In this document: positions 19,178 to 28,132 of the stretch, one piece after another
How the letters are laid out: each line of letters opens with the position of its first letter
Position numbering within the stretch: the first letter of the stretch is position 1
Assembly: GCF_000276685.1 (NCBI RefSeq)
Contig: NC_018108.1
Span: forward strand, 1,550,001-1,614,000
Reading direction: 5' to 3'
Length of the DNA stretch: 64,000 bases
DNA from: Taylorella equigenitalis ATCC 35865
Lineage (GTDB): Bacteria; Pseudomonadota; Gammaproteobacteria; Burkholderiales; Burkholderiaceae_B
Translations under genes and position numbers: made by a program
The notes under the pieces: model-generated
Seen by the model: the letters and a program-made list of their open reading frames with translations, nothing else
What the model was told of the DNA's origin: nothing
The model's database searches: none

Positions 19178-21109
19178 TTATTGTGCTGGTTTTTGTTCAG
19201 GTTTAGCTTCAGTTGCTTTTGATTCTGAAGCTTGAGCTTTTTCAGCAACAGCATCTATACCAAGAGCACGCATAATACCGAAGAATACTTCAACATTTTC
19301 AATGTGACCTTTGAAGTAGTCAGAGCCTGGACCGCCAGCCATAACAACGATATCGTCAGCTGAGTGAACTTCTTGAGTTTCTTTATCAGTAGGTAAATTA
19401 CCTTCGATTAAACGAGCACCTTCTGGAGCACGAGCTGGATTAGCTTTGATAGTTTCTTTACCATCAGCATCTTTTGCAGCTAGAGCTGGAGCAGTAGGTT
19501 TAGTTTGGAATCGATAGTTCTCGTAGTGATCAGGGAAGTTAGCATATTGAACTGCTAAAGTGTGTTCTGGATTTGGATCTTCTGGGAAACCGTCACCGTC
19601 TTCATCTACAAAGTTAGGGTATTTAGCCTCAGCGTAAGTACGTACTGCATCACGACCTTTTCTACCGTCAGCTTCAGTATAAGTACCTGTGATTGAAATA
19701 CCATGAGCATGGTCGGCAATAACAACGATTAGAGTATCGTCACCATTTTGTTTAGACCAGTTTTTAGCATATTCAACTGCTTTATCCATTTCAATTGCAT
19801 CGTATACTGCACGTTGCCAATCCATAGTGTGAATTTGTTTATCGATAGATGCACCTTCAACCATTAGGTAGAAACCGTTTGGATTTTTAGAAACGATATC
19901 AAGAGCTTTTTTAGTCATTTCAACTAAGTTAGGTTGATCGTCAAATCCTTTAGTTACTTCTTTATTAGGGATGTGTTCACGATCCATATAAACGTCCATA
20001 TGGTTTGAAGCGAACAGACCTAAAAGTGGCTTATCGTCAGGAGCTGCATTCATCTCTTTACGGTTACCAACGTATGTGAAGCCTTTTGCTTCGAAGTCTT
20101 TGATTACATCAGTTTCATCTTTACGTTTAGAACCAGCTTGAGCTTTAGGAACGAAGTAACGGATACCGCCACCAAGAAGTACGTCAGGACGGTGATATTC
20201 AGCTAGGAAGTCTGCAGCGATATAATCTTGGTCACCGCGACGACGAGTGTGAGCAGTTACAGCAGCTGGAGTAGCATCAGTTACTGAGGCTGTAGTTACG
20301 ATACCAACGGCCATACCACGAGTACGTTTAACAATTTCAGAAATAGTTTCAACTTTAGGATCGTCCAAAGTGTCTTCTGTATGGTTTTCATAAACACCCA
20401 TAGCATTAACTACTGATTTATGACCAGTGTTGTAAGCTGATGCAGAGTTAGCAGAGTCAGTCACGATAGAATCATAACCAGAAGTAGAAACGATTGCTAC
20501 GTTTGGAAGAGTTTCCATTGCTAAAAGGTTGTTATAACGTCCTTCATAAATACCTTTTGAAAGGATGCGAGCAAGCTGTTTAGCTTGAAGGCTCATACCA
20601 TCACCAACAAATAGGATCACGTTTTTAGCTTTTTTATCAGAAGCATCGCTAACAACTGACCACATAACTTTACGAGTTTTTTTGCCAGAATCAGTCTCAG
20701 CATTAACTACTAATTCGATATCACCAACGCTAGCGATTGATACGTTTTCTGCACGGAAAGAAACATATTTTTTACCGTCTTTAGTTTGGTTTTCAATGCG
20801 TTTTAAATCAGCACCGAAAATATCTTTGAATGATTTACCGTTGAAAGTAACTTCAACAGATTTAGTTGTCTCGTCAGCAACTTCAACTTCGAAGTCAAAA
20901 CGTTGACCTTTAAGGAATTTCGCTTGATCGATAGGTAGGATAGTAATGCCTGTTTTTTCAGCACTGTTTTCCATACGGTTTTTGATGATATCAAAAGCTT
21001 TTTGATCTACTGGTACAAGGTCAGTGATTTTTGCAGAAGCTACTGCACCCATGCATAAACCAGCAAATACACTAGTTGCAAGCACAGATTTGATCCATTT
21101 TTTTTGCAT
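19178..21109 (-). CDS. Secreted alkaline phosphatase (PhoA superfamily)
   Basis: The 643-aa product starts at the ATG at 21109, chosen because the signal peptide begins there (MQKKWIKSVLATSVFAGLCM, cleaved after ASA). After a domain of about 150 residues comes the phosphatase core: NVILFVGDGMSLQA (metal-binding Asp), DSANSASAYNTGHK (catalytic Ser), TTASVTDATPAAVTAHT, MVEGASIDKQIHTMDW and IVVIADHAHG (metal ligands). It releases phosphate from monoesters in the periplasm. The long N-terminal beta domain makes it larger than E. coli PhoA. The C-terminus is a short Lys/Glu/Ala tail. Confidence 0.9.
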   Translation of the reverse strand: MQKKWIKSVLATSVFAGLCMGAVASAKITDLVPVDQKAFDIIKNRMENSAEKTGITILPIDQAKFLKGQRFDFEVEVADETTKSVEVTFNGKSFKDIFGADLKRIENQTKDGKKYVSFRAENVSIASVGDIELVVNAETDSGKKTRKVMWSVVSDASDKKAKNVILFVGDGMSLQAKQLARILSKGIYEGRYNNLLAMETLPNVAIVSTSGYDSIVTDSANSASAYNTGHKSVVNAMGVYENHTEDTLDDPKVETISEIVKRTRGMAVGIVTTASVTDATPAAVTAHTRRRGDQDYIAADFLAEYHRPDVLLGGGIRYFVPKAQAGSKRKDETDVIKDFEAKGFTYVGNRKEMNAAPDDKPLLGLFASNHMDVYMDREHIPNKEVTKGFDDQPNLVEMTKKALDIVSKNPNGFYLMVEGASIDKQIHTMDWQRAVYDAIEMDKAVEYAKNWSKQNGDDTLIVVIADHAHGISITGTYTEADGRKGRDAVRTYAEAKYPNFVDEDGDGFPEDPNPEHTLAVQYANFPDHYENYRFQTKPTAPALAAKDADGKETIKANPARAPEGARLIEGNLPTDKETQEVHSADDIVVMAGGPGSDYFKGHIENVEVFFGIMRALGIDAVAEKAQASESKATEAKPEQKPAQ

Positions 21110-21339
21110 GTCTTTACTTCCTCTAGGAAAAAAATATTTAAATCCCATATGGTATGGGAAACTTGATGAAATAATAAATATGGAAAGTTAAAAAACTGTT
21201 AAAAATAAAAAAAATAATGTAACAATTTGCAACCGTACAACAGTCAATTTACGGTAAATCAAGGACTTACAAATTTGATGACAAAAATTAAACACGAAAT
21301 AATTAAAATTTCATATGACAAAACTGTAATAAAGTGACT
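21110..21339. promoter_or_regulatory. Intergenic region between phosphatase and response regulator, with two Pho-box-like half sites
   Basis: This gap lies upstream of the phosphatase and downstream of the regulator, both on the minus strand. On the minus strand TTGTCAT occurs twice (21278-21284 and 21315-21321), and the first is followed after 5 bases by TTGTAAG, resembling the CTGTCAT direct repeats bound by PhoB. The 37-base spacing between the two TTGTCAT copies is not the classical 11 or 22, so this is tentative. The rest is A/T-rich with no gene. Confidence 0.3.
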
Positions 21340-21951
21340 TTAAATTTTGTATCTATCTTTTAATTGCTCAATTATTCTTACTAATTGAGTTAAGTGTTTA
21401 CAGGCAAACTTATCTAGTAAATTTGCTCTATAAACTTCAATACTTCTAACAGATAAATGCATGCTACTAGCCGCTTCTTTATTTGAATAGCCACTAACAA
21501 TAAGATTTAAGATGTTTTTTTCTTTTGAGTTTAGTGAATCGTAGATTTTAAAGTTATTCCAATCTCTAAATGCATTTAAGGAATATTGCCACGCAGTAGA
21601 TATACTTTCAGCCAAATTCTTTGCTTCCACTGGCTTTTGTAGGAAATCGACTATTCCATTTTTCAATAACTTAACCGCAGTATCCACATCTCCATGTCCA
21701 GTTAAAACGATTACACCTAATGTTGATTTAGAATTATTTAGGTGTTGAACAAGATGCTCGCCATCGATATTTGGCATCCTAAGATCCGTGATAACAACTG
21801 CCGTGCTATGTAGATCTGTTAAACGCAAAAATTCAAGTGAATCACTCCACGTTTTATACTGATAACCCATAGAATTGAGCAGGAATGCACAGGCTTTCAG
21901 TACACTCTCTTCATCATCTATGACATGGACATACAACTCAGGCAACTGCAT
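21340..21951 (-). CDS. FixJ/TtrR-type response regulator
   Basis: The 203-aa product has a receiver domain (residues 1-120; acidic pair IDDEESV, phospho-acceptor Asp in VITDLRMP near 57, Thr in VLTGHGDVD, Lys in LQKPVEA) and a C-terminal LuxR-type helix-turn-helix (NLIVSGYSNKEAASSMHLSVRSIEVYR). GGAGG precedes its start, and it overlaps the kinase gene by 14 bases, so they form one operon. It probably activates the divergent cytochrome genes at 23.7 kb; that is inferred from position and from TtrSR-like architecture. Confidence 0.9.
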   Translation of the reverse strand: MQLPELYVHVIDDEESVLKACAFLLNSMGYQYKTWSDSLEFLRLTDLHSTAVVITDLRMPNIDGEHLVQHLNNSKSTLGVIVLTGHGDVDTAVKLLKNGIVDFLQKPVEAKNLAESISTAWQYSLNAFRDWNNFKIYDSLNSKEKNILNLIVSGYSNKEAASSMHLSVRSIEVYRANLLDKFACKHLTQLVRIIEQLKDRYKI

Positions 21952-23647
21952 CCCTCCAAATTAATTGTATTAAAGCACCTGAAATCACACCTTTTTCATT
22001 TGTTTTATTGGCAATATTTAAGTACATCCCCATACTTTTAGCCAACCTTTCGCAAATAACAAGACCAATACCCAGCCCTTCCTTACGTGTAGTCCTAAAG
22101 GGTACAAATGGAAAATCCAACTGTTCCTTGCTAAAGCCTGGCCCGTTATCCAGAATTTTAAGAGACTCTTGATCACATACTATTGAAATTTCTGTAGCCC
22201 CAGCTTGAAAACTGTTTAAAACTGCATTCAGTATGATTTGAGTTAATTTGAGTGGGTCTGCTCTAACTGCAATACTAGTAGGGCATACGATACTTATGTT
22301 TATATTTCGCCTTATAAAAATTAGCTTTTTAACTTCATCTAAAAACGTGGATAAATCGACTTCTTGTACTGCATCCTCCAATGGTCTCTTGCCCCACAGC
22401 CTTACATTATCAATAATTTTCTTAGAACTCTTAACTTCACAAACAATTGAATCCAAAGCCGACAAAATTTCATCATTTTTTAATTTATCGCTTGAAACAC
22501 CCAGTTTTAGCCCTTCTGCAAAATATAAAATAGCACTTAGTGGTTGATTGAGCTCATGGCCAATACCTGAAACCATTTCCCCCAACATGCTCACTCTGTC
22601 AGCCTGATAAACGAGTCGCTCAGTCTCATTTAAATCCTGATTTATAGCTTTAATTCGCTTATTTCGTCTCTGAGCAAGCCATATAGCAAAAAAATGGTTG
22701 GCAATAATCACAAATACAGCCATTAAACCAAGCTCCCAAAGATGCCTATTTTTATTAAAACTACTCTGTATATTTTCCCAAAGAGATAATTGATTTGGGT
22801 GTTTTCCTAGTCGATTAAGTAGCATTTCGGCTTCAGTATTAGATTTTGGAGGAATCCAAATTGGCTCTGTCAAATCCTTCCTATCTGACAGTGCTATCAC
22901 AGCTAATTGCTTTGATAAACTTTCTGGAACATGTGCAAGAGAAGCCAGCACCCAATTTGACTTTAATGAGATATTGCCCTGACATGAGTTATACATATGT
23001 TTGGGACTTAAAAGTCTTACTGAATCAGATTGTATTAAGCCATCATCAACTAATTTTTCATACAAGCATAACGGTGTAATTGCTGCCTCAGCCTTGTTTT
23101 TTAGAAGATGCTCAAAGGTTTTATTAACAGGGTAATCCGTAAAATTTATTTTTAAATCAGACTCGCGTATACCGTAATTAACTAGAACTGCCAAGCCCCC
23201 TATATATCCGCCAAATGCACTTTCTGCAACGGCCGCAACTTTCTTACCTTTTAATTCGGATAGTGCGTGAATAGGACTATCAGCACGAACCCATATGGCT
23301 GAACCTACATTATCACCAATGGAAGGCACAACCGAAGATAGGCTTTGTAGACTGGCAATCCACGATACGTTAGCCCCTTCTGTAGTAAGTAAGATTTGAA
23401 TAGGTTGTGCAATGATAAAGTCTATAGACTTATTCCTAAATTCAAGTGGGAAATCAGAAACACTAATTCTTTTTATTATTAAGCGATCATTAGACAGTCT
23501 AGAGTTTACTGAATCAACCCATTTTTGCCATATATCTTCAGCCCTTTCTGATCCAAATGGAGATTGAATTCCAATAGTCCAATCTTTAGCTTGGACTGCC
23601 GAGCTTAAAAAAAGAAAAATAAGCAAAGCTCTAAGAAGCAATAACAT
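21938..23647 (-). CDS. TtrS-like sensor histidine kinase with a PhnD-type periplasmic binding domain
   Basis: The 569-aa product has a signal peptide (to about residue 20), a periplasmic substrate-binding domain like that of TtrS (KDWTIGIQSPFGSERAEDIWQ; FIIAQPIQILLTTEG; KGKKVAAVAESAFGGYIGG), one membrane segment near 310-330, the dimerisation H-box MVSGIGHELNQPLSAIL near 370, and the ATPase boxes ILDNGPGFS and KEGLGIGLVICERL. TtrS senses tetrathionate in other bacteria. Here the target genes appear to be the divergent cytochrome pair, not ttrABC. The ligand is inferred. Confidence 0.85.
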   Translation of the reverse strand: MLLLLRALLIFLFLSSAVQAKDWTIGIQSPFGSERAEDIWQKWVDSVNSRLSNDRLIIKRISVSDFPLEFRNKSIDFIIAQPIQILLTTEGANVSWIASLQSLSSVVPSIGDNVGSAIWVRADSPIHALSELKGKKVAAVAESAFGGYIGGLAVLVNYGIRESDLKINFTDYPVNKTFEHLLKNKAEAAITPLCLYEKLVDDGLIQSDSVRLLSPKHMYNSCQGNISLKSNWVLASLAHVPESLSKQLAVIALSDRKDLTEPIWIPPKSNTEAEMLLNRLGKHPNQLSLWENIQSSFNKNRHLWELGLMAVFVIIANHFFAIWLAQRRNKRIKAINQDLNETERLVYQADRVSMLGEMVSGIGHELNQPLSAILYFAEGLKLGVSSDKLKNDEILSALDSIVCEVKSSKKIIDNVRLWGKRPLEDAVQEVDLSTFLDEVKKLIFIRRNINISIVCPTSIAVRADPLKLTQIILNAVLNSFQAGATEISIVCDQESLKILDNGPGFSKEQLDFPFVPFRTTRKEGLGIGLVICERLAKSMGMYLNIANKTNEKGVISGALIQLIWRDAVA

Positions 23648-23747
23648 TAATCTAGATCAAAAATCTAAGCATTTTGTGGAAAGTCACATATGAAAAAAAT
23701 TGTATCACGCACATAATAAATTAAATAAACTCCCTAGAGAGGTATAT

Positions 23748-25079
23748 ATGAAGAAATTCGTGGGTTTCTTATTTACATTAGTAGTTATTGGCTTATTGTT
23801 ATATGCATCTTCTTTTCTAATTACATACTTAAGAGAAGATTCTGTACCTGAGCAGGTGCAAATTAATGATGAACTCATAAAAAAAGGTGAATATATAGCA
23901 AAAGCTGCCGACTGTTACGCCTGTCATACCGTCCCAGGGAGTAAGGATTTCTCTGGTGGTTTAGCAATGCAGACTCCCGTTGGAGCAATCTATTCTACAA
24001 ACATCACTCCAGATAAAGAAACTGGTATTGGACACTACACTTACAGTGACTTTTATAACGCTGTAAAAAATGGTGTAAGTAAAAAAGGACACGCTTTATA
24101 TCCTGCAATGCCATACACTTCGTATACCATACTTAAAAATGAAGATGTTGAAGCTCTATATGCCTATTTCATGAAAGGTGTTCAGCCTGTATCTAAGCAT
24201 AATCAAAGTAACACACTCCCATTTTGGATGTCTATGCGATGGCCCGTAGCTTACTGGCAAATGTTATTTGCTCCTAAAAGAGAGTTTACGCCTCCATCTA
24301 ATGCAGATGAGGCTATAAGCCGTGGTGAATACTTAGTTGAAGGTACTGGGCATTGTGGTGCCTGTCACACACCTAGAGGTTTTGCCTACCAAGAAAAATC
24401 CTACTCTTTGTCAGATGGTGATGATTATTTGACGGGTGCTATTGTTGATGGATGGAGGGCGAAAAGTCTGAGAGGCGAAGGAAATGGGCTTGGCGATTGG
24501 ACTGTAGAGCAAATTCAATCATTTTTCAAAACTGGCCGAACTGATAACAATTTCGCATTTGGTGCTATGAGCGATGTTGTACAACACAGCTTGCAATATT
24601 TGACTGATAAAGACTTAAATGCCATGGCGACGTACTTAAAATCATTGCCACCTACTAAAGGTAGAACTACAGAAAGGCCTAAAAAAATAGACAAGACTAC
24701 AGAAAATTTGCTCGCAGGAACTGACAGATCTCGTGGTGGCTTGCTGTATATGGAGTTCTGTATGACATGCCATAGACCTGATGGCAACGGGGTCAAACGG
24801 ATCTTCCCTGCATTAAACAATAATACTGCGGTAGTAGCCCATAATCCAGAATCAGTTGTTCAGCTTATGCTTGAGGGAAGCCACAGTGCTCATACACCGC
24901 ATGACATTATGAGTTTTGCTATGCCTAAGTTTGACTATCTGAGCGATGCGGACATTGCCATACTTGTAAATTACATACGTAATTCTTGGACCAATTCTGC
25001 ACCTCAAACTTCTAGAGAAAAAGTATCTGAAATGAGGGCTTTTTTGAAAAATAAAGCATCTCATTACGTGGGAGAATAA
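23748..25079 (+). CDS. Membrane-anchored tri-haem cytochrome c
   Basis: The 443-aa product starts at the ATG at 23748, with AGAGAGG five bases upstream. An N-terminal membrane helix (VGFLFTLVVIGLLLYASSFL) is followed by three cytochrome c domains with haem sites CYACH near residue 57, CGACH near 205 and CMTCH near 343. The layout is that of the cytochrome subunits of periplasmic alcohol or gluconate dehydrogenases, but no dehydrogenase gene is here. Its neighbour one base downstream is the TsdA-like gene, so it probably passes electrons between that enzyme and the respiratory chain. Confidence 0.85.
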   Translation: MKKFVGFLFTLVVIGLLLYASSFLITYLREDSVPEQVQINDELIKKGEYIAKAADCYACHTVPGSKDFSGGLAMQTPVGAIYSTNITPDKETGIGHYTYSDFYNAVKNGVSKKGHALYPAMPYTSYTILKNEDVEALYAYFMKGVQPVSKHNQSNTLPFWMSMRWPVAYWQMLFAPKREFTPPSNADEAISRGEYLVEGTGHCGACHTPRGFAYQEKSYSLSDGDDYLTGAIVDGWRAKSLRGEGNGLGDWTVEQIQSFFKTGRTDNNFAFGAMSDVVQHSLQYLTDKDLNAMATYLKSLPPTKGRTTERPKKIDKTTENLLAGTDRSRGGLLYMEFCMTCHRPDGNGVKRIFPALNNNTAVVAHNPESVVQLMLEGSHSAHTPHDIMSFAMPKFDYLSDADIAILVNYIRNSWTNSAPQTSREKVSEMRAFLKNKASHYVGE

Positions 25080-25080
25080 T

Positions 25081-25988
25081 ATGAAGTTCAATAGTTTAAC
25101 TAAACTTTCAATAGCTACAGTTATGGCTTTAGGTCTATATGCTTGTGATAGTAAAAATGTAGTCGATACGCCTGCAAAACGCGACATGATAGTAGTTAAA
25201 AAAGGTGATGAAATCGTAAAAGAGGATTATCAGATTCCACGACTTGCTGATGTTGTAAATCACCCAGATGCAGATCTTATTATTTACGGGTCTAAGCTAC
25301 TGAATGAGACGAAAAGGCTATTGCCTGATAATGTTGGGGCGAATATGAATTGCAATAGCTGTCACATCGGAAGCGGTAAAGAACCTCTAGGCGCTCACTA
25401 TTTTAATAGCTTTTATAAGTACCCAAAAATTATGCCCAGAGCTGGCAAAGAGGTAGATATTAAAGCTCGCATCAACGGATGCTTCCAAAGATCCATGAAT
25501 GGCAAACCAATTGATCCAGAATCTAAAGAGATGAAAGCAATAATTGCTTACTACAAATGGCTTGCTGAAAGCATTCCTGAGAAAGCTGTTATACAGGTAG
25601 ATATTGGTGGCAAAATAAATAATAAACTTATACCGAACGTCGAAAACGGCAAGAAAATCTATGCAGCTCAGTGTGCAACCTGTCACGGTTCTGATGGTGC
25701 TGGTTTAAATGATGATCGAGGTAATTTAGTATTCCCTCCTTTGTGGGGGGGGAGGGATCATTTAATATCGGTGCAGGTATGGCTAGAACTTACAAGGCAG
25801 CAGCATTCATACGCGATAATATGCCTATGTCTGTCCAAAAAACAGGCATGTGGGGACAAGGACACGTTCTTAACGATCAAGAAGCTGTAGACGTGGCCGA
25901 GTATTTCACTCACATGCCAAGACCAGATTTCGAGAAAAAAGTAAATGACTGGCCTAACGGTAAAAAGCCTAAGGATGCACGTTACTAG
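25081..25988 (+). pseudogene. tsdA: TsdA-type di-haem thiosulfate dehydrogenase / tetrathionate reductase, frameshifted in a G8 tract
   Basis: Residues 1-224 read in one frame and the last part in another; the shift is at eight G (25745-25752). Six or nine G would restore a 301 or 302-aa protein through PPLWG(E)GSFNIGAGMART, typical of TsdA. Haem sites are CNSCH (91-95) and CATCH (198-202). NGCFQRSMNG near 134 carries the Cys that serves as haem ligand in TsdA. A lipobox (LYAC) suggests a lipoprotein. As written, the first frame runs on to 25890 with unrelated sequence. It follows the tri-haem cytochrome by one base. The end overlaps the convergent peroxidase gene by 20 bases. Confidence 0.82.
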
Positions 25989-27222
25989 CAGTTTGGGGTT
26001 CACTATTTGTGGACCCTTTGTTTTCTTTGCCGTCTTTGTTTTCTTTTTTCGTTTTATCTTCTAGAAGATATTCATATTTCTCGTCAGTGAGTGTCTTCAT
26101 AAAGGCAACAAGTGCATCTACTTTTCTGTCGGTTAAGGCATTAGCCTTCAAGTCCTCATGATTCACAGTTTCCTCAAAATCTGTAGGACCCCACTCTTTT
26201 CCCGTTTCTGGGTTAATTTTTCTGTCGGGATTATTAAATTTATCGTAAAAAAGGACAACAGTCCGCAGATCTTTGAACACTCCGTTATGCATATACGGAC
26301 CTGTAACCGCAACGTTCCTAAGAGTAGGTGTTTTAAATTTGCCTGCCTGTTTTGGATCACCTTTTACTAACGGATTTTTTTGTAAACCAGCATCTTTGTA
26401 GTCATCCTTAAACTTCAAGAATTTGATTAATTCTGGATTTGAAGGCACTCCGATATTGTGATACTCAAATGATGTGAAGGGCTCTACTGGACTATCTTCA
26501 CGTTCTATAGAATGACAGGTTTTACAGTTCACATTATTGTTAGAAAAAAACAAGGTACGGCCTAAATCCTCAAGAGGAGTTAGCTCATATTCACCCCTAA
26601 GATACTTATCATATTTTGAATTAAACGGTTGAAACTCATCCGTATGTTCGTATGCTTCGATAGCATTACCCATAGCTGCATATGCTTTTTCAACATCCTC
26701 CCAGACATCTGACCCGTAAATCTTAACGAAATTTTCCTTATAAAATGGATTTTCTTTTAAGCGATCTACTATGGTTTTACGATCGGGCATCTGCATCTCG
26801 ACTGGATTTAAAGGAGGATCGCCCGCTTGCTTTGCCATGTCTTTAGCACGACCATCCCAAAATACGCCACCTTTAAAAGTTTTACGCTCTTTATCATAGC
26901 TAAATGGCAGATGAAAACGCCCATACATCGCTGTGGGTGCATTCCTATCTCCAAAATGAGAGCCGTCTGCACCTGTAGATACCATCATTGAAATAGGGCT
27001 ATCTCGCCCATCCGTAAAAGCTCTACCAGGTTCGTGGCAGGATGCACAGTTCATCGTTTTGTTCAGAGAAAGTGACGTATCGAAAAACAGTGCTTGACCC
27101 GTCTGCTCCTTAAGAGCCTGTAAATCTGAATTTTGTTTCTCTTGTGCGTTGGCAATACCTCCGCAAACAAGCACACATAGAAAATTTAAAAGAAATTTAT
27201 GTTTTTCGACTAATTTTGACAT
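25969..27222 (-). CDS. Di-haem cytochrome c peroxidase / MauG family protein
   Basis: The 417-aa periplasmic product has a signal peptide ending near ANAQ. Haem sites are CASCH (SCHEPGRAFTDGRDS, near residue 61) and CKTCH near 235. Conserved stretches include FGDRNAPTAMYG, FWDGRAKDMAKQA, TLRNVAVTGPYMHNGVF and LKANALTDRKVDALVAFM. Family members reduce peroxide or carry out MauG-like oxidations. The tail is Lys/Glu/Asn-rich. Last gene of the Fur-box operon, overlapping the gene before it by 26 bases. The exact activity is open. Confidence 0.88.
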   Translation of the reverse strand: MSKLVEKHKFLLNFLCVLVCGGIANAQEKQNSDLQALKEQTGQALFFDTSLSLNKTMNCASCHEPGRAFTDGRDSPISMMVSTGADGSHFGDRNAPTAMYGRFHLPFSYDKERKTFKGGVFWDGRAKDMAKQAGDPPLNPVEMQMPDRKTIVDRLKENPFYKENFVKIYGSDVWEDVEKAYAAMGNAIEAYEHTDEFQPFNSKYDKYLRGEYELTPLEDLGRTLFFSNNNVNCKTCHSIEREDSPVEPFTSFEYHNIGVPSNPELIKFLKFKDDYKDAGLQKNPLVKGDPKQAGKFKTPTLRNVAVTGPYMHNGVFKDLRTVVLFYDKFNNPDRKINPETGKEWGPTDFEETVNHEDLKANALTDRKVDALVAFMKTLTDEKYEYLLEDKTKKENKDGKENKGSTNSEPQTASNVHP

Positions 27223-28132
27223 GATAGTTCCCGAGCTTTAATGCATCTAAAAATGGGGTCAGCAACATATTCTTCACTGAATAGTTGTAAAGAGTTTTTT
27301 GAAAAGGAAATCCAAATTTTTTTGGTCTAATTGCATCTTTGGAAGCCACAAATGAGCCGAACATCCAATCCCATAATGCAATGTAACTACCATAATTTTT
27401 TTCTGCATACTTGCTGTAGTGATGCACTTGATGCATTGCTGGTGAAATAAAAAAACGCTCAAGCCATTTTGGGTAGGATAGATAAATATGAGAGTGTCTT
27501 AGATGTGTGCCTAGAATTGAAAAGATGAACACAAAGGCATTGCCACCCAAAATAGACCACATGTTAAGACGTGGTCCGTAAAAAGCCAAAAAAACTCCCG
27601 TCACTAATCCAGCCACAATGGAATATCTCAAACCAAAAAGCAAATTTTCTATCGGGTGTACCCTGTAAAAGGTAAGTGGATTCATTATCTCGGCACTATG
27701 ATGCACTTTATGAAAATGCCATAAGAATTTATTTTTGTGCATAAGGCGATGCAACCAGTAGCGAGAAAAATCACTGACCAGAAAAAGTACTGCTGCGTAT
27801 ATTATGCTTAAGGTAGCATATGAAATAGAACTAGAAGGTCTACCCACATACGGGAAAAGAAGCTCGAAGACAAAAAGAGCAACCTCTTTTGCAGAGAGAA
27901 TAAGCGGAGCGATCAGCAATATTTTAATAAAGCTAATCACAAAAAAATACTTGATATCCAGCACTGTGCTTGGATGTTTAATATAAGATTTTGACTGAGC
28001 CAAAATCAGTTTTAAACTCCAACCGTTTTTGTAGGCATTTATGGCTGTAATTACGGCAGCTATAATCGCTGAACTAGCAAGATATAGCCAAAATAACCGC
28101 TGAGTGGAATCAAGTAGAAAGTTAGTCTCCAT
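27197..28132 (-). CDS. Sterol desaturase / fatty-acid hydroxylase superfamily membrane protein
   Basis: The product is 311 aa from ATG at 28132 (METNFLLDSTQ), which overlaps the imelysin stop by 11 bases; upstream ATGs would deepen the overlap. It has four to five membrane segments. The di-iron His motifs of the superfamily are clear: HRLMH, HFHKVHH and, near the end, HQVHH. Substrates in the family range from sterols to alkylglycerols, and none can be assigned here. Its place inside an iron-responsive operon next to imelysins and di-haem proteins is unusual. Confidence 0.82.
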   Translation of the reverse strand: METNFLLDSTQRLFWLYLASSAIIAAVITAINAYKNGWSLKLILAQSKSYIKHPSTVLDIKYFFVISFIKILLIAPLILSAKEVALFVFELLFPYVGRPSSSISYATLSIIYAAVLFLVSDFSRYWLHRLMHKNKFLWHFHKVHHSAEIMNPLTFYRVHPIENLLFGLRYSIVAGLVTGVFLAFYGPRLNMWSILGGNAFVFIFSILGTHLRHSHIYLSYPKWLERFFISPAMHQVHHYSKYAEKNYGSYIALWDWMFGSFVASKDAIRPKKFGFPFQKTLYNYSVKNMLLTPFLDALKLGNYHVKISRKT

